A stretch of 64,000 bases of DNA from Nymphaea colorata. Its lineage: Eukaryota; Streptophyta; Magnoliopsida; Nymphaeales; Nymphaeaceae. The stretch lies in the NCBI RefSeq assembly GCF_008831285.2, contig NC_045142.1, positions 1,803,001 to 1,867,000 of the forward strand, written 5' to 3'. The notes under the pieces were generated by a model. The model was given only the letters and a program-made list of their open reading frames with translations, did not search any database and had not been told where the DNA came from. The stretch's first letter is position 1. Every line of letters starts with the position of its first letter. The position numbers were made by a program, and so were the translations under genes. Of this stretch, positions 48,388-57,944 are shown piece after piece.

Positions 48388-49109
48388 GTATCATTTTCCT
48401 CATCCTCCTTGAGCTTCTCTTTTCTTCCGATTTCCTCCTGCCTCGCGTCTCCACTTGTACACAAATCCGGGAACTGGAATAAGTTTACAGTACAAATGGT
48501 TAATCTGCATCATAAGATGAGCTACCAGGAATGATAATGATGGAAATAATGATATCGAGAGTGATGGTGATAAAACCAATTGTATAAATTGCATTTCCCC
48601 ATCAGTTGTTCTCATCATCAAGTTCTCATCATCAAGTTCTCATCATCAAAAAAACAACAGTGAGAAGAAGTACTGCCAGACAATTTGATGGTGGTCATCA
48701 AAATGTAGCAATAACAGCAAGCAGCAGCAAAGAAAGAAGAAGAAGCGAATATTCATTGCTCTTCTTATTGCATCCATGTTTCTGAGAGAAGCCCAACTAA
48801 AATTATCCAGTACATCCGTCACTGCGACTAAGCTTCATAGCCTCTCGCTCTCTCTCTTTCTCTCTATTATGAAGAAATGAGCTAACAAAATTCAAATTGT
48901 TAAATCTATTTCAGGGAAAGAAAACGAACAATTAGAGAACGCGAGATAAGGACCATCGTTTGATCTGTGTACACATACATTTGATTAATGAAACTATCAC
49001 TCACAGAAGCAAAACACACGCGCACACCCTTAGAGAAATGAAGAAGAAGACTACCACTCCTGAAGGACTAACAAAAATACCTAAAGAGAGAGAAAAGAAA
49101 AGGGAAAAA
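47213..49109. other. Gene-free region downstream of the AHL gene
   Basis: Contains ATCC/GTCC-type short repeats at about 48140-48195, a CT tract at about 48339-48387 and another CT tract near 48843-48867. The right end would include the AHL 3' UTR. No other gene is seen. Confidence 0.4.
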
Positions 49110-50375
49110 TCAATATGGTGGTGGACGTGGAGCAGCCCAGCCGTAGACGTCGTGGGGCATCTGCCCGTTGGGCAGCAAATTGGGCGGCAGATTGTAGATG
49201 GGCAGCGAAGTAGGGTCGGGCAGGCCGTGTTGCTGCTGCCCGCCGCTTGTTGCCAAGCCACCACCACCATTACTACCACCGTTTGCTCCGCCGCTCTGAG
49301 AATTGTTCACTCCTCCGCCGCCGGAGGACGATTGCTGCTGCTGCATTGCGAGGTTCTCGGCCTCCTCGTCTAGTGGCAATCTCTCATAGGTAGCGTTGCT
49401 GAAGGTCGCGGCAATCACCATGACCGGGCCGGAGGCGATGAGGGCGCCAACGACGCTGCCGCCCACGACCTGGCCCTGGCCGCCTGCGAGGTAGATCGTG
49501 AGGCCGGTAGCGCCGGGTGGAGAAGGAGCGGGGAGGAAGGCACCAGAGAGGGAGAGGATCTCGAAGCGGCCGGGGAGGGTGACGACAGCGCCGGGGGCTG
49601 CCGGCTGGCGAAGAGTGACGTTGGCGACGACGCCGCTGCCGCTGAGGAGACAGACCCCTCGCTGGCGGCGCCGGGCAAAGTTGGCGACGCTCTCCACGAC
49701 GTCGCTGCCGCTTGCGATCTCGAGGATGTGGCTCCGGAGGGCGTTGGGGCTCTCGCGTGTGATTATGATCGGCGGCTTTGGCTTGTTCTTCGAGCCCGGG
49801 GGCCGGCCGCGGGGACGTCGGCCCCCGGCCTCGACGATCTCGGTGCCGGTAGCGTGTTCGTCGTGCTCGTGGTCCCCTTCGCCAGCGCGGCCTTCGTTGT
49901 CCTCATCATCGTGCCCGGCGCCGTTGTTGACCGCGGCGCTGCCTGAGGGGTCATGCTCGCGCTTCGCCGGAGCTCCGAGCCGTCCAAGACCCGCCGGCTC
50001 TTCTTCTGAGTTGTGGAGGTGGAGGCTCGGTGGGGCGAGCGCCGGTGCCGACACCGGATCCACTCCCCCGAGCCCCACGCTCCCTCCCCACCACCTGTTC
50101 GCCAGCTCTTCCTTTGTCCTCACCCCTTTTTTTCTTCCTTCCCTTCTTCTGCTTTGCTCTCTTATTCCTTTTTTTCTTCCACTTATTCCTTTCAGCTGCT
50201 TCTTCTTCTTCTTCTTCTTCTTCTTCTTCTTCTTCTTCTTCTTCTGCTGCTGCTTCTTTCCTTCTTCCCTTTTTCTTCTCCTTCTTGCTGTTCCTTCTTC
50301 TTCTTCTTTGGCTGGCGCTGTTGCTTCGTATGCTACTTGTACTTTTCTGTTGGCTCTTCTGTGTAAAGAGAACAA
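49110..50375 (-). CDS. AHL transcription factor (AT-hook + PPC), AHL19/20 type
   Basis: A nuclear AT-hook motif protein that binds AT-rich DNA and acts in complexes of PPC-domain proteins. The frame from the first ATG has 421 codons and no intron. The type-I AT-hook [16 protein letters not shown] is at about 187-202; the PPC/DUF296 domain runs from about 209 to 335, with the conserved GRFEIL at 269-274 and [13 protein letters not shown] near its end. A Q/G/N-rich tail ends [11 protein letters not shown]. Family members of this type begin MANxWW; here codons 92-96 are ANRWW but codon 91, expected to be Met, is CTG (50105-50103). Translation may therefore start at CTG, giving 331 residues close to family length, or at the upstream ATG, adding 90 residues rich in lysine encoded by a (TTC)n microsatellite. 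The gene body is GC-rich. Confidence 0.88.
   Translation of the reverse strand: MFSLHRRANRKVQVAYEATAPAKEEEEGTARRRRKREEGKKQQQKKKKKKKKKKKKKKKQLKGISGRKKGIREQSRRREGRKKGVRTKEELANRWWGGSVGLGGVDPVSAPALAPPSLHLHNSEEEPAGLGRLGAPAKREHDPSGSAAVNNGAGHDDEDNEGRAGEGDHEHDEHATGTEIVEAGGRRPRGRPPGSKNKPKPPIIITRESPNALRSHILEIASGSDVVESVANFARRRQRGVCLLSGSGVVANVTLRQPAAPGAVVTLPGRFEILSLSGAFLPAPSPPGATGLTIYLAGGQGQVVGGSVVGALIASGPVMVIAATFSNATYERLPLDEEAENLAMQQQQSSSGGGGVNNSQSGGANGGSNGGGGLATSGGQQQHGLPDPTSLPIYNLPPNLLPNGQMPHDVYGWAAPRPPPY
50103..50105 (-). promoter_or_regulatory. Candidate CTG start codon of the AHL gene
   Basis: The codon precedes GCGAACAGGTGGTGG, encoding ANRWW, the family's residues 2-6. Context on the minus strand is GAAGAGCTGGCG: G at -3 and G at +4, the strong Kozak arrangement needed for efficient non-AUG initiation. 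A splice acceptor that could supply an ATG is unlikely because the sequence just upstream is purine-rich. Confidence 0.45.
50203..50243. repeat. (TTC)n microsatellite at the AHL 5' end
   Basis: About 14 TTC units on the plus strand (GAA/AAG/AGA on the coding strand). Read in the AHL frame they give an uninterrupted run of lysine between codons 45 and about 60. Confidence 0.95.
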
Positions 50376-51560
50376 CCTGAAGAAGATCTCGAAAAGGAAG
50401 GAGGGCCCGAGCTGGGGAGTCGAGAATCTTTCTCTCTCTAGTTCAACACAGCACCGGAATGAATCGAACTCAGCTGTGGTGAATCACCGTCGTGTTGAGG
50501 CTCTTTTTGCAGCAAATGAGTGGGCTTCCCTTGTGGCCTAAACAAAGAGAGAGATTGTTATTCTTCCCTTTCTTCTTCTCTTCTCTCTGTTAATGTACGA
50601 AGAAAAAGGCGGAAGATGGGGATGGAGATATGGAAGGAACATAAAGAGCAAGATTCAAGACAATGATGTTTATCAGGAAAAAGAAGAGAGAGTACAAGTA
50701 TTGATACTTGGTCTAGCAACCCAAAAAGAAAATCTAAAACTTCGACAAGAGTATGGCGAGAGAGTCCTTGTTCTCCCACAAGATATTGTCATAAAAAAGG
50801 AAAAAACAAATGGGGACAAAGAGAGTCATATAGGTGTAGAGAGAGAGAGAGAGAGGGACTGTACCCTAAACAAGTTGCACCACTTATATATCTAGGGAAG
50901 AAAAAACAGAACCCTAATAAATTCCAACAACAAACCAAAGGAAAAAAAAAAAAAGACAAACAGAAGAATTTAAACTTTAAACACCTTTCCACATCCCGGT
51001 CACTCTCTCTAAAACCCTTTTAAGAACAGCAGAAATTTTTATATGCATATATATATATATATATATATTACTTGATTAGAGAGAGAAAGAGCAGATGGGG
51101 AGAGAGAGAAAGAAGATGTATGAATATAGGGGAGATTTTCTTTGTACGAAATTCATAAATTTAATACATTCACCTGAAACCCAAAACGCCCCACAAAAAT
51201 TTCATTAAAAAAAGCAATAAAAATTTAAAGAAGAGGGGAAAAGGTGAAGAGGTGGGCAGGGAGGGGGTACAACCTACAGACTACAAAAGGCGATCTTCTT
51301 CGGGAAATCTCTCAGAGAGTTCCCTCTTTCCCTCTCTCTTCCTCGAAAGAAAGAGGAAGCGTGTGGGTGTTGTACTATCTTCTCAGAAAGCCAGAGATAG
51401 AAGAGAGAAAAAAAAAAAAAGAACAAGGAAAGAGAAGAGGCAGACCGTTAAAACTATGCAGAAAACCGATACCAACTATCATAACACAACTATAAATGCC
51501 TCATGAGAGGGAGAGAGAGAGAGGGGAACAATGTTTCTAGAGAGAGAACGTGGTGGTATT
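50376..51560 (-). promoter_or_regulatory. AHL upstream region with TATA box and GAGA tracts
   Basis: On the minus strand TATATAAG lies at 50890-50883, about 510 bp before the first in-frame ATG and 780 bp before the CTG. A transcription start near 50855 would give a long leader with upstream ATGs, one opening a 73-codon frame (50779-50558). GA/CT tracts occur at about 50839-50854, 51076-51115 and 51509-51524; GA repeats are known targets of plant BBR/BPC factors. Functional use is inferred. Confidence 0.45.
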
Positions 51561-52194
51561 ACTGACAGGTAAAGGCGGTTTTCCTGTTGCTGGTTTTGGT
51601 GAAGATCCTGGTATTTCCTCCTCCTGAGCTCTGAAAGCCGGAGTTTTTTTTTTTTTTTTTTTTTTTCCTGCCTTAGAGAGTCGTGCAGCGTGGTGGTGGT
51701 GGGAATTGGGAATACGTCACTGTCTCGTGTCCCGACATGGGTATCGAATGCCTAGGCTTTGCTTAATAATAAAGAAATCCAGATTTCGATCATAACCAAA
51801 GAGAATGCTTAACATTTCGATATTGATAAGAAGCACCTAACAGTTAATACTAATAATAAAAAAAATCTCAAAGTTATCTTCTAAAGATGGGCACGAGTTG
51901 GTTGATCCTACCGTTTGAACGAGAGTTGAAACTCTCTTTTTTTCATTTTTCTTTTGTCTTCGGGTTCTAGAGCTGAGTTGGTGTTTGAAAACTAGAATTT
52001 CATGAATTAGTTTACAACACAAAAGAATAGAGACCACAGGAGTCGAATTAGAGATATGCCACCTATGCACCTCCAACTTGCCCATTGCTATTGCAGAAGT
52101 CCTAAACACACTTATTCGACTTGTATCATTCAAGTTAACCATGGTTAAGCCCCAGTATGCCATATATTTTGCTCCTCACACGGGACTATGTGTT
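51561..52194. other. Gene-free stretch
   Basis: A poly(T) run of about 22 lies at 51645-51666. No supported gene; the minus-strand frame 51837-52163 has no family resemblance. Confidence 0.4.
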
Positions 52195-52455
52195 GGTATC
52201 AAAGACAAACACAAATAAGAAAAACTTTTACAGTTTTTTGAGTGACATACTAAAAAAAACTTGGTTTTGTAAAAACCTGGTTGGTTGGGAAAGTTTTTAG
52301 ACCCTACATAAAAGCTGGGTTTTATCAAAATTGGGTTTGCGCAAAACACAATTTTGATGTCATCTAAACACGCATGAAACAGTGTTTTGCAAGTGAAACC
52401 TGATTTTGCACTTTAAAACCTAGTTTTGTGGTGTCATCTAAATGCCAATAAAAGA
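52195..52455. repeat. MITE-like repeat with TGTCATCTAAA words
   Basis: TGATGTCATCTAAACAC and TGGTGTCATCTAAATGCC occur together with inverted AAACCTGGTT/AAACCTAGTT and TGGGTTT words. This resembles widespread plant MITEs with GGCATTTRGATGACACC ends, but the left terminus is not clear. Confidence 0.4.
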
Positions 52456-52986
52456 TTGAAAACATAGGCGTGCCTCGAATATAACCAAAACCTTAGGTGT
52501 GTTTCTGAAAAAGAATCTTAATAATGAAAAGAACTTTTCTTTTTTTTTCTGGTCATGTCTTCATTGGGTTAACCTATCTAATCGTGCTTAGCGAGTTGAT
52601 TATTTTATTGCTAATGAAGTGATTCCCTTCAATTTTCTCTTTGTCGTTTGTGCCATCTTTACCGCCCCCACACACAATAAAAAAAAAAAAAAAAACCATA
52701 GAGTCTAGCACACTATGTCTTAACGGTGTATTTTTCAACATAGTTAGTCAACAATCCCGCACAGTTTGTCCATTTCACCCTCGAAACGGCAGCTCTAAAG
52801 CTTTCCTAGGGCGTGTTTGATTTCTTGAATAATAAAGTTTGGTCCCAAATGTTCTGGATTTTCAATCCGAGCTCTCGAAGTAGGAGGCTATAGTGCTTGT
52901 GTTAATCTTGAAGAAAATGTCCAATATTTTGGCATTCATGTTTAAGTAGGAGCGATTTGTAGCGCAAACACATGCATTCAACGTAC
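52456..52986. other. Gene-free stretch
   Basis: AT-rich DNA with an A run of about 17 near 52679-52695. Nothing else recognisable. Confidence 0.4.
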
Positions 52987-53171
52987 CAGTAGCGGAGCTA
53001 AGTAGGGGCTGGCATGGGCCACAGACCGCACTAGCCAATTAAAAATTTCATTTATATGACTTACAATTACAACATAACATGATCACTTAAAAATTTACAT
53101 GAGATGCCTACACCAAACCTGAGCTAGTGATTCGAGTGCCCTTTCGCCAAAAGATCTTGGCTCTGCCACTG
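52987..53171. mobile_element. hAT-like MITE, CAGTRGCGGAGC termini
   Basis: The left end CAGTAGCGGAGCTA pairs with the right end in reverse, CAGTGGCAGAGCCA. These ends match a very common plant non-autonomous hAT type (CAGTGGCGGAGC). The flanks CAACGTAC and CTTTTGAC do not match, so the element is old or rearranged. Related fragments begin at about 53449 (AGCGGAGCTACATG) and near 53740-53785. Confidence 0.6.
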
Positions 53172-53910
53172 CTTTTGACTTTTTATTCACTTATCAAACA
53201 TGCGATAAAAGAAGGTGAAGAAGGTTTCACTTTCTCGAGGTAGGTTGACCTAAAGCCTCCAAGTTGAAGCTAGCAATCTTAGACTTCAAGGTTTGGAGTC
53301 TAAGTTGCTTGGCGCGGATTGGAAGTGACAGGAAGACTTTCTTGATTGATAAGGAAAGGATTGTGAGGGTTTCAATTGGATGAACAACTAAAACAGGGTG
53401 TGGTCAAAGTGCGCCTCAAGTGACTATGTTTGGGGCCTTCTCAAGCAATAGCGGAGCTACATGTAGGCTGGTATCGCAACAAAAAACTTCTTTATTTTTA
53501 TATAAATGCCTTATAATTATTTACTTATTTATATACGTTGTGCCCTATCAAAAATGAAAATTTCTACCACAGTGCCCCTTAGCCAAAAAATAGCTTTCCT
53601 CACCATTAAAACCAAAATTGACCTTAAAAGTTGAGGTGGAGAAAGTGTGGGCAGTTGCCCGCACGAACCAGCACAAGTTATTTTTGACATAATGGTCGAA
53701 AAAGTCTCATTTTCTTACTTGCATATTGGTGCTCCCGGCCATTGACTTTTAAAAGGTCTGCCCCTCAATTAGAAATGTATGGCTCTACTAATTGTTCAAG
53801 TTTTTTTCTTATTTGAAATGAAATTCATATACTTGTAGGACATTATGCACCATTGTTTAATACAATGATGCGATAATAAAGGTTCTTTGCCTACATTACA
53901 CAAATTAATA

Positions 53911-53946
<36 letters not shown>

Positions 53947-55200
53947 TAAGCTTCATTTGAAAAAGCACCTGAATGAGATTAGCAAGAGAGTCGACTAGCT
54001 AGCTAGAAAGTGGATCTTCGTTATATCTGATAAGTCTTAATATCATATAGTTAGCTCATGATTGGCCCCAGTCACATACTTGTATGTTGATTATAAAATT
54101 AGATGGTGAATTAATTAAGTTAGCTCGAACGGTATGAGCTTATCCAACTTTCCATATGATCCCCGTAAAAGAAAGGAGGGCAAAGCAAAGTGAGATTATT
54201 CTTTTCATACGATTGAAATTTAGAACCATTGGCCTCGTGGGTGGTTAATGAACAGGTAATTTTGAATGAGAAAAAAAAGTACATGTCTCCCTACTCTTAG
54301 GATCTATTAAATTAAAAATTGTCATTTAATGGTACTTTTGATTGGAGAAAAAGCTGAAATGATATTATAAAATAATTATCGTGTCTGTCATTTCACCACT
54401 GAATGCTTTTGAAGGACGCTTGTCCAGTAAGCATTGGTTTGGAGGTAGGTTTCAAATAATATTATAAAATAATTTGCCTATATTTTTATTTTATATTATA
54501 GTTACAAGCATCCAAGTGAAAGACATTATCTTTCAACTGAATCTCTTTTATGTAATCCACATTTCCTTTTAGTATATGCCCACAACCTGGGTCCCCTTAA
54601 AATCACTTTACTCGTTAAAATAACAGTCTTATATATATATATGTATGTATGTATATTCATGCCCAATATAAGCCCCATATTGAACCACATTTAAAGTCTT
54701 GCTTATTTGGGTGGTTACCATATATATTTACTATTAAACATAACACTTTAGCTGAAGAATGTATAGTAGATCTTCTCAAGTCTTAAAACAAACCAAAATT
54801 TTAGAGCCATGAAAGAACTGATCATAAGGGATTTAATTTGAAGGTTTTCATTAAATAAATATTTTTTTTTGGAAAAAAGTATAATTTTGTCGTCCGCTAA
54901 AATTTGTTTGGCTCCTAATAACTATTATTCAGGACTTTATCGGAATTTGGCCGTCAAAGGGGACGTGAAGAGTAGGCCGCTTTTAGGGTATGTCCAGGAA
55001 AGGACATTTAAGTCATTTCACATGTCATTTTAAAAGCCGTCCTCGTAATTTGCCAAATTTTGCGTTTCGGCTTTTGAAATTTGAGCTCCAGAGCGACCAA
55101 ACCGCCACCAACCTTTCTAAAGGGTGACGGAAGTACCAAAATACCCTGATTTTTAACGTCGCAAGAGGCCAACACTGTAGGGGTAATAAGGTAAATAAAA
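53172..55200. other. Gene-free stretch with partial MITE copies
   Basis: Contains partial relatives of the 52987 element at about 53449-53600 and 53670-53790, a (TA)n tract at 53917-53943 and smaller TA/TATG tracts near 54632-54652. No gene is supported. Confidence 0.4.
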
Positions 55201-55237
55201 AGCGTCGGATGGATGGAAGCGTTTATGGGCCAAAATT

Positions 55238-55854
55238 TTGACTGTTTCGATTGGCCGGCGTGCGCTTGCGGTGACTTCGGCGTCAGTGGCTGGCAGTTTC
55301 GTAAATAAGCGGGGTGACGTAGGGGGAGTTTGGTCATTTCGGAAAAGAGGTGGATGGTTTTGACCGGGGGTGCGAGAAGTACAGAAGAAGGCTAGCACGT
55401 TTTGGCGGGCGCTTCGGACGGGTTAGTGGAAAGAAGGACGAATGTGGCTTTTGACTATGTGGGGCTACCCAATTCACCCTTTGACCGCGGAAACGCGGCG
55501 AGGTTTTCTCCCGAGATTTGACCGAGCGGCGCCGTTCACATTCGTTGGACCCTTGACTATTCGGTGGTGGCGTGAGGATAAATACGGAGGAAGAAAAACG
55601 CGGGCCGATATTTTTGAGGTCAAAACTTTTGAATATGTCGGTGGTCTATTTCTCGCTTTCGTCGTCCTTTTCTTTACTTTTTTTTTGCTTTTCCTTTCCT
55701 TCAACGAATTTAACGGGAAAAAGATTGACTAAACAAAAGCGATATGTCGACGGTAGACCCTTCTCTTTTAATATTATTTCCGTAGGTGCCTCTTTTTTCT
55801 CGTCATTTTCCAATCTGGGGATTTCAATCCGTAGAGCTTGAAATCAGATTGACT
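55238..55854. promoter_or_regulatory. Cluster of nine W-box cores
   Basis: TTGAC(C/T), the WRKY-binding W-box core, occurs at 55238, 55360, 55451, 55480, 55518, 55553, 55725 and 55849 on the plus strand and once on the minus strand (55618-55623). That is nine in about 617 bp, against an expectation below one for random sequence. The segment is also GC-richer than its flanks. No coding gene lies next to it on either side within several kb. Confidence 0.45.
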
Positions 55855-55859
55855 AAGAC

Positions 55860-56001
55860 AGATGCACCCGTTCCACCAATTATTGCATTAGTATTTGAAC
55901 TAAATTCTGTAACTTTTTCTTTTGGGGTTTTCGTTTCACCCGTTGGCTAAAATCAAGCAAATCTTGATTTTTTTAATGATCTACTTGTATGGAAAGTTGA
56001 G

Positions 56002-56045
<44 letters not shown>

Positions 56046-56524
56046 GTTAAAATAAAATAATAAAAAAATTCTGATGTCTAAAATGAGTAAGAGGAGTCTT
56101 ATCATATCGAAAGGAGCAGAAAAACCCTTCATTCCCTCCACTTCTCTCATATATCTTAGAGTCTTGCAGTCCATCTAACTTAGGCACCGTGTTTTACCAC
56201 TTAAAGCTAAAAATGTATTAATTTGGGTACCATTAAGCTATTCCCTCCAAAAGGCTAATTTAGCTTTCGGATTCCCATAAGTTGAGTTATTCAAATTTCA
56301 TGCATCGATAAAGGAAAAAGAACAAATTTTGAAATAGTTATATTATTTCATTTATACATCATATTTTCATACATTTATACATTTCTTATAAACTCACCCT
56401 GCTTATCACAGCACAACATTCGATGTATTGTATATTTAATCATGTCTATGTATATGTGGGAGAAGGAGAGTTGGGAACACTTTGGCCTACCACGTATAAT
56501 AAAATCTGAACAGCAAAAAACCCA

Positions 56525-56573
<49 letters not shown>

Positions 56574-57555
56574 AAGAGAGGGAAAAGGGGGGGACACTTT
56601 GGTCTACCATATATAATAGATATATAATAGTGTAGAGGGCAAAAGCCCAAAATCGAATTGTGGAACTCATCCTCGCGTCTTCATATGGAGGGGACAATGA
56701 TGCTGCGGGACCCACGCCCTAAGGCCTTGCTCCTGGACGTGCCCCATGTGTCGTGCGGTCCCCACCAGATTCCCTTCTTCTTTCCCCCACCACACGTTCT
56801 TTGTGGACCCTCCGTCCCCACCCCTATATGACATTTATACCATCTAATTTCCTTTGTATTTCTATGATATTTAATATTAAAGAGAGGGAGAAAACATTAA
56901 TCTTGATTTCGAACTTAGCTCGGGTTCATATAAGCCGAGCTCTATGTCTCCTTTGAGTGGCAAAATCGACCGATCCACCCACCCACTATACTATTATAAA
57001 TTTAATTGTACATACTAATGACACCAACCACGCGGTACAGCCGGTTTAGCCAGTTGAGTGTTAGGTGGCTAGTCAGTAGTTCAAATTTCGTAGGTGCTTG
57101 TCCACTATAAAAGCCTATACATGTTAGAATTAAAGAGCTTTCAACCGCCTAGCCATGTCAGGACTGGCTTTGAGAGTTGAATGCAAGCTTTGATGGGCAT
57201 GATTAATTGACTTAAGTTTAATTTGACCCACGAAAAGCAGTTATGAAATAATGTGTAAAATAGGAGATGGATTATTTTATGCATGAGCAAGAGGCACACG
57301 CATGCATGTGCGTGTGGGGGCACAAGCACAAGTGCATGCACTGCGAGGGGCATGTGGCCTCGCTAGGAGCTACGGCGCCACATGACGCAAGTTGAGGTGC
57401 GAAGGAGTGGGGTCCAACAAGTTGCCGTATCGGACCCACCTTACGCTGATGATTCAGACCCAAATGCTGTCTTATCCAGGTCGCTTGGGCTTGGTGCTCA
57501 CAAGTCTTTATCCTCTAGCTGTTTCTTGCGTAGCATTAATGAAGGCTGCTATGGG
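55860..57555. other. Gene-free stretch with TA tracts
   Basis: (TA)n tracts at 56004-56038 and 56526-56565. Flanking words CACTTTGG(C/T)CTACCA and TATAATA recur at about 56477-56500 and 56596-56620, hinting at a small duplication around the second tract. No gene is supported. Confidence 0.4.
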
Positions 57556-57633
57556 TTGGATATCTTAGAGACAGGACCTGTTTCAAAATCCGATTTGGAT
57601 ATCTTAGAGACAGGACCTGTTTCAAAATCCGAT
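57556..57633. repeat. Perfect 39-bp tandem duplication
   Basis: The unit starting TTGGATATCTTAGAGACAGG is present twice in register. It lies in a plus-strand frame (57382-57765), so the frame repeats a 13-residue peptide; no domain is recognised and coding status is unproven. Confidence 0.95.
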
Positions 57634-57839
57634 TCAGCAGTAAGAACACTTTGTAACTATTATACGAATGAGTGTAATGTTTGGTGTAGAACTCGATTCA
57701 ATTCCAAAAGCAGTTTGGCATTAAGAAAACCTAGTGAGTGTTTTATTGCCTTAAATTTGAGGTAAAATATAAAGTAGATTCAACGTCCAAATAAAAACAG
57801 TATAACTCACGTGGCAAAGCGACAGAAGGCTAATAGCAT
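57634..57839. other. Short gap
   Basis: End of the unrecognised plus-strand frame; nothing further seen. Confidence 0.35.
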
Positions 57840-57944
57840 TAGAGATAACATAATGGATCTGAGTATGACTAGTAATCAGATCCAAATATCTTTATAATTT
57901 TGGCTATTTGGATTTGAGTAAATCCAATCCATTAACATCCCCTA
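57840..57944. mobile_element. Short MITE-like element, TAGRGATGTYAAT family
   Basis: The left end TAGAGATAACATAATGGAT pairs with the right end in reverse, TAGGGGATGTTAATGGAT. At 105 bp it is the smallest proposed member of the family seen at 14169-14586 and 29345-29570. The flanks do not show a duplication. Confidence 0.45.

Noticed and set aside
34760-50375. A functional gene cluster or CRISPR-like array
   Set aside because: The neighbouring genes have unrelated functions, and the repeats present are microsatellites, MITEs and simple tandems, with no regularly spaced repeat/spacer pattern.
49498-50541. Plus-strand frame of 347 codons with poly-Phe and poly-Ser runs
   Set aside because: It is the antisense shadow of the GC-rich AHL gene and its TTC microsatellite; the minus strand carries clear AT-hook and PPC motifs.
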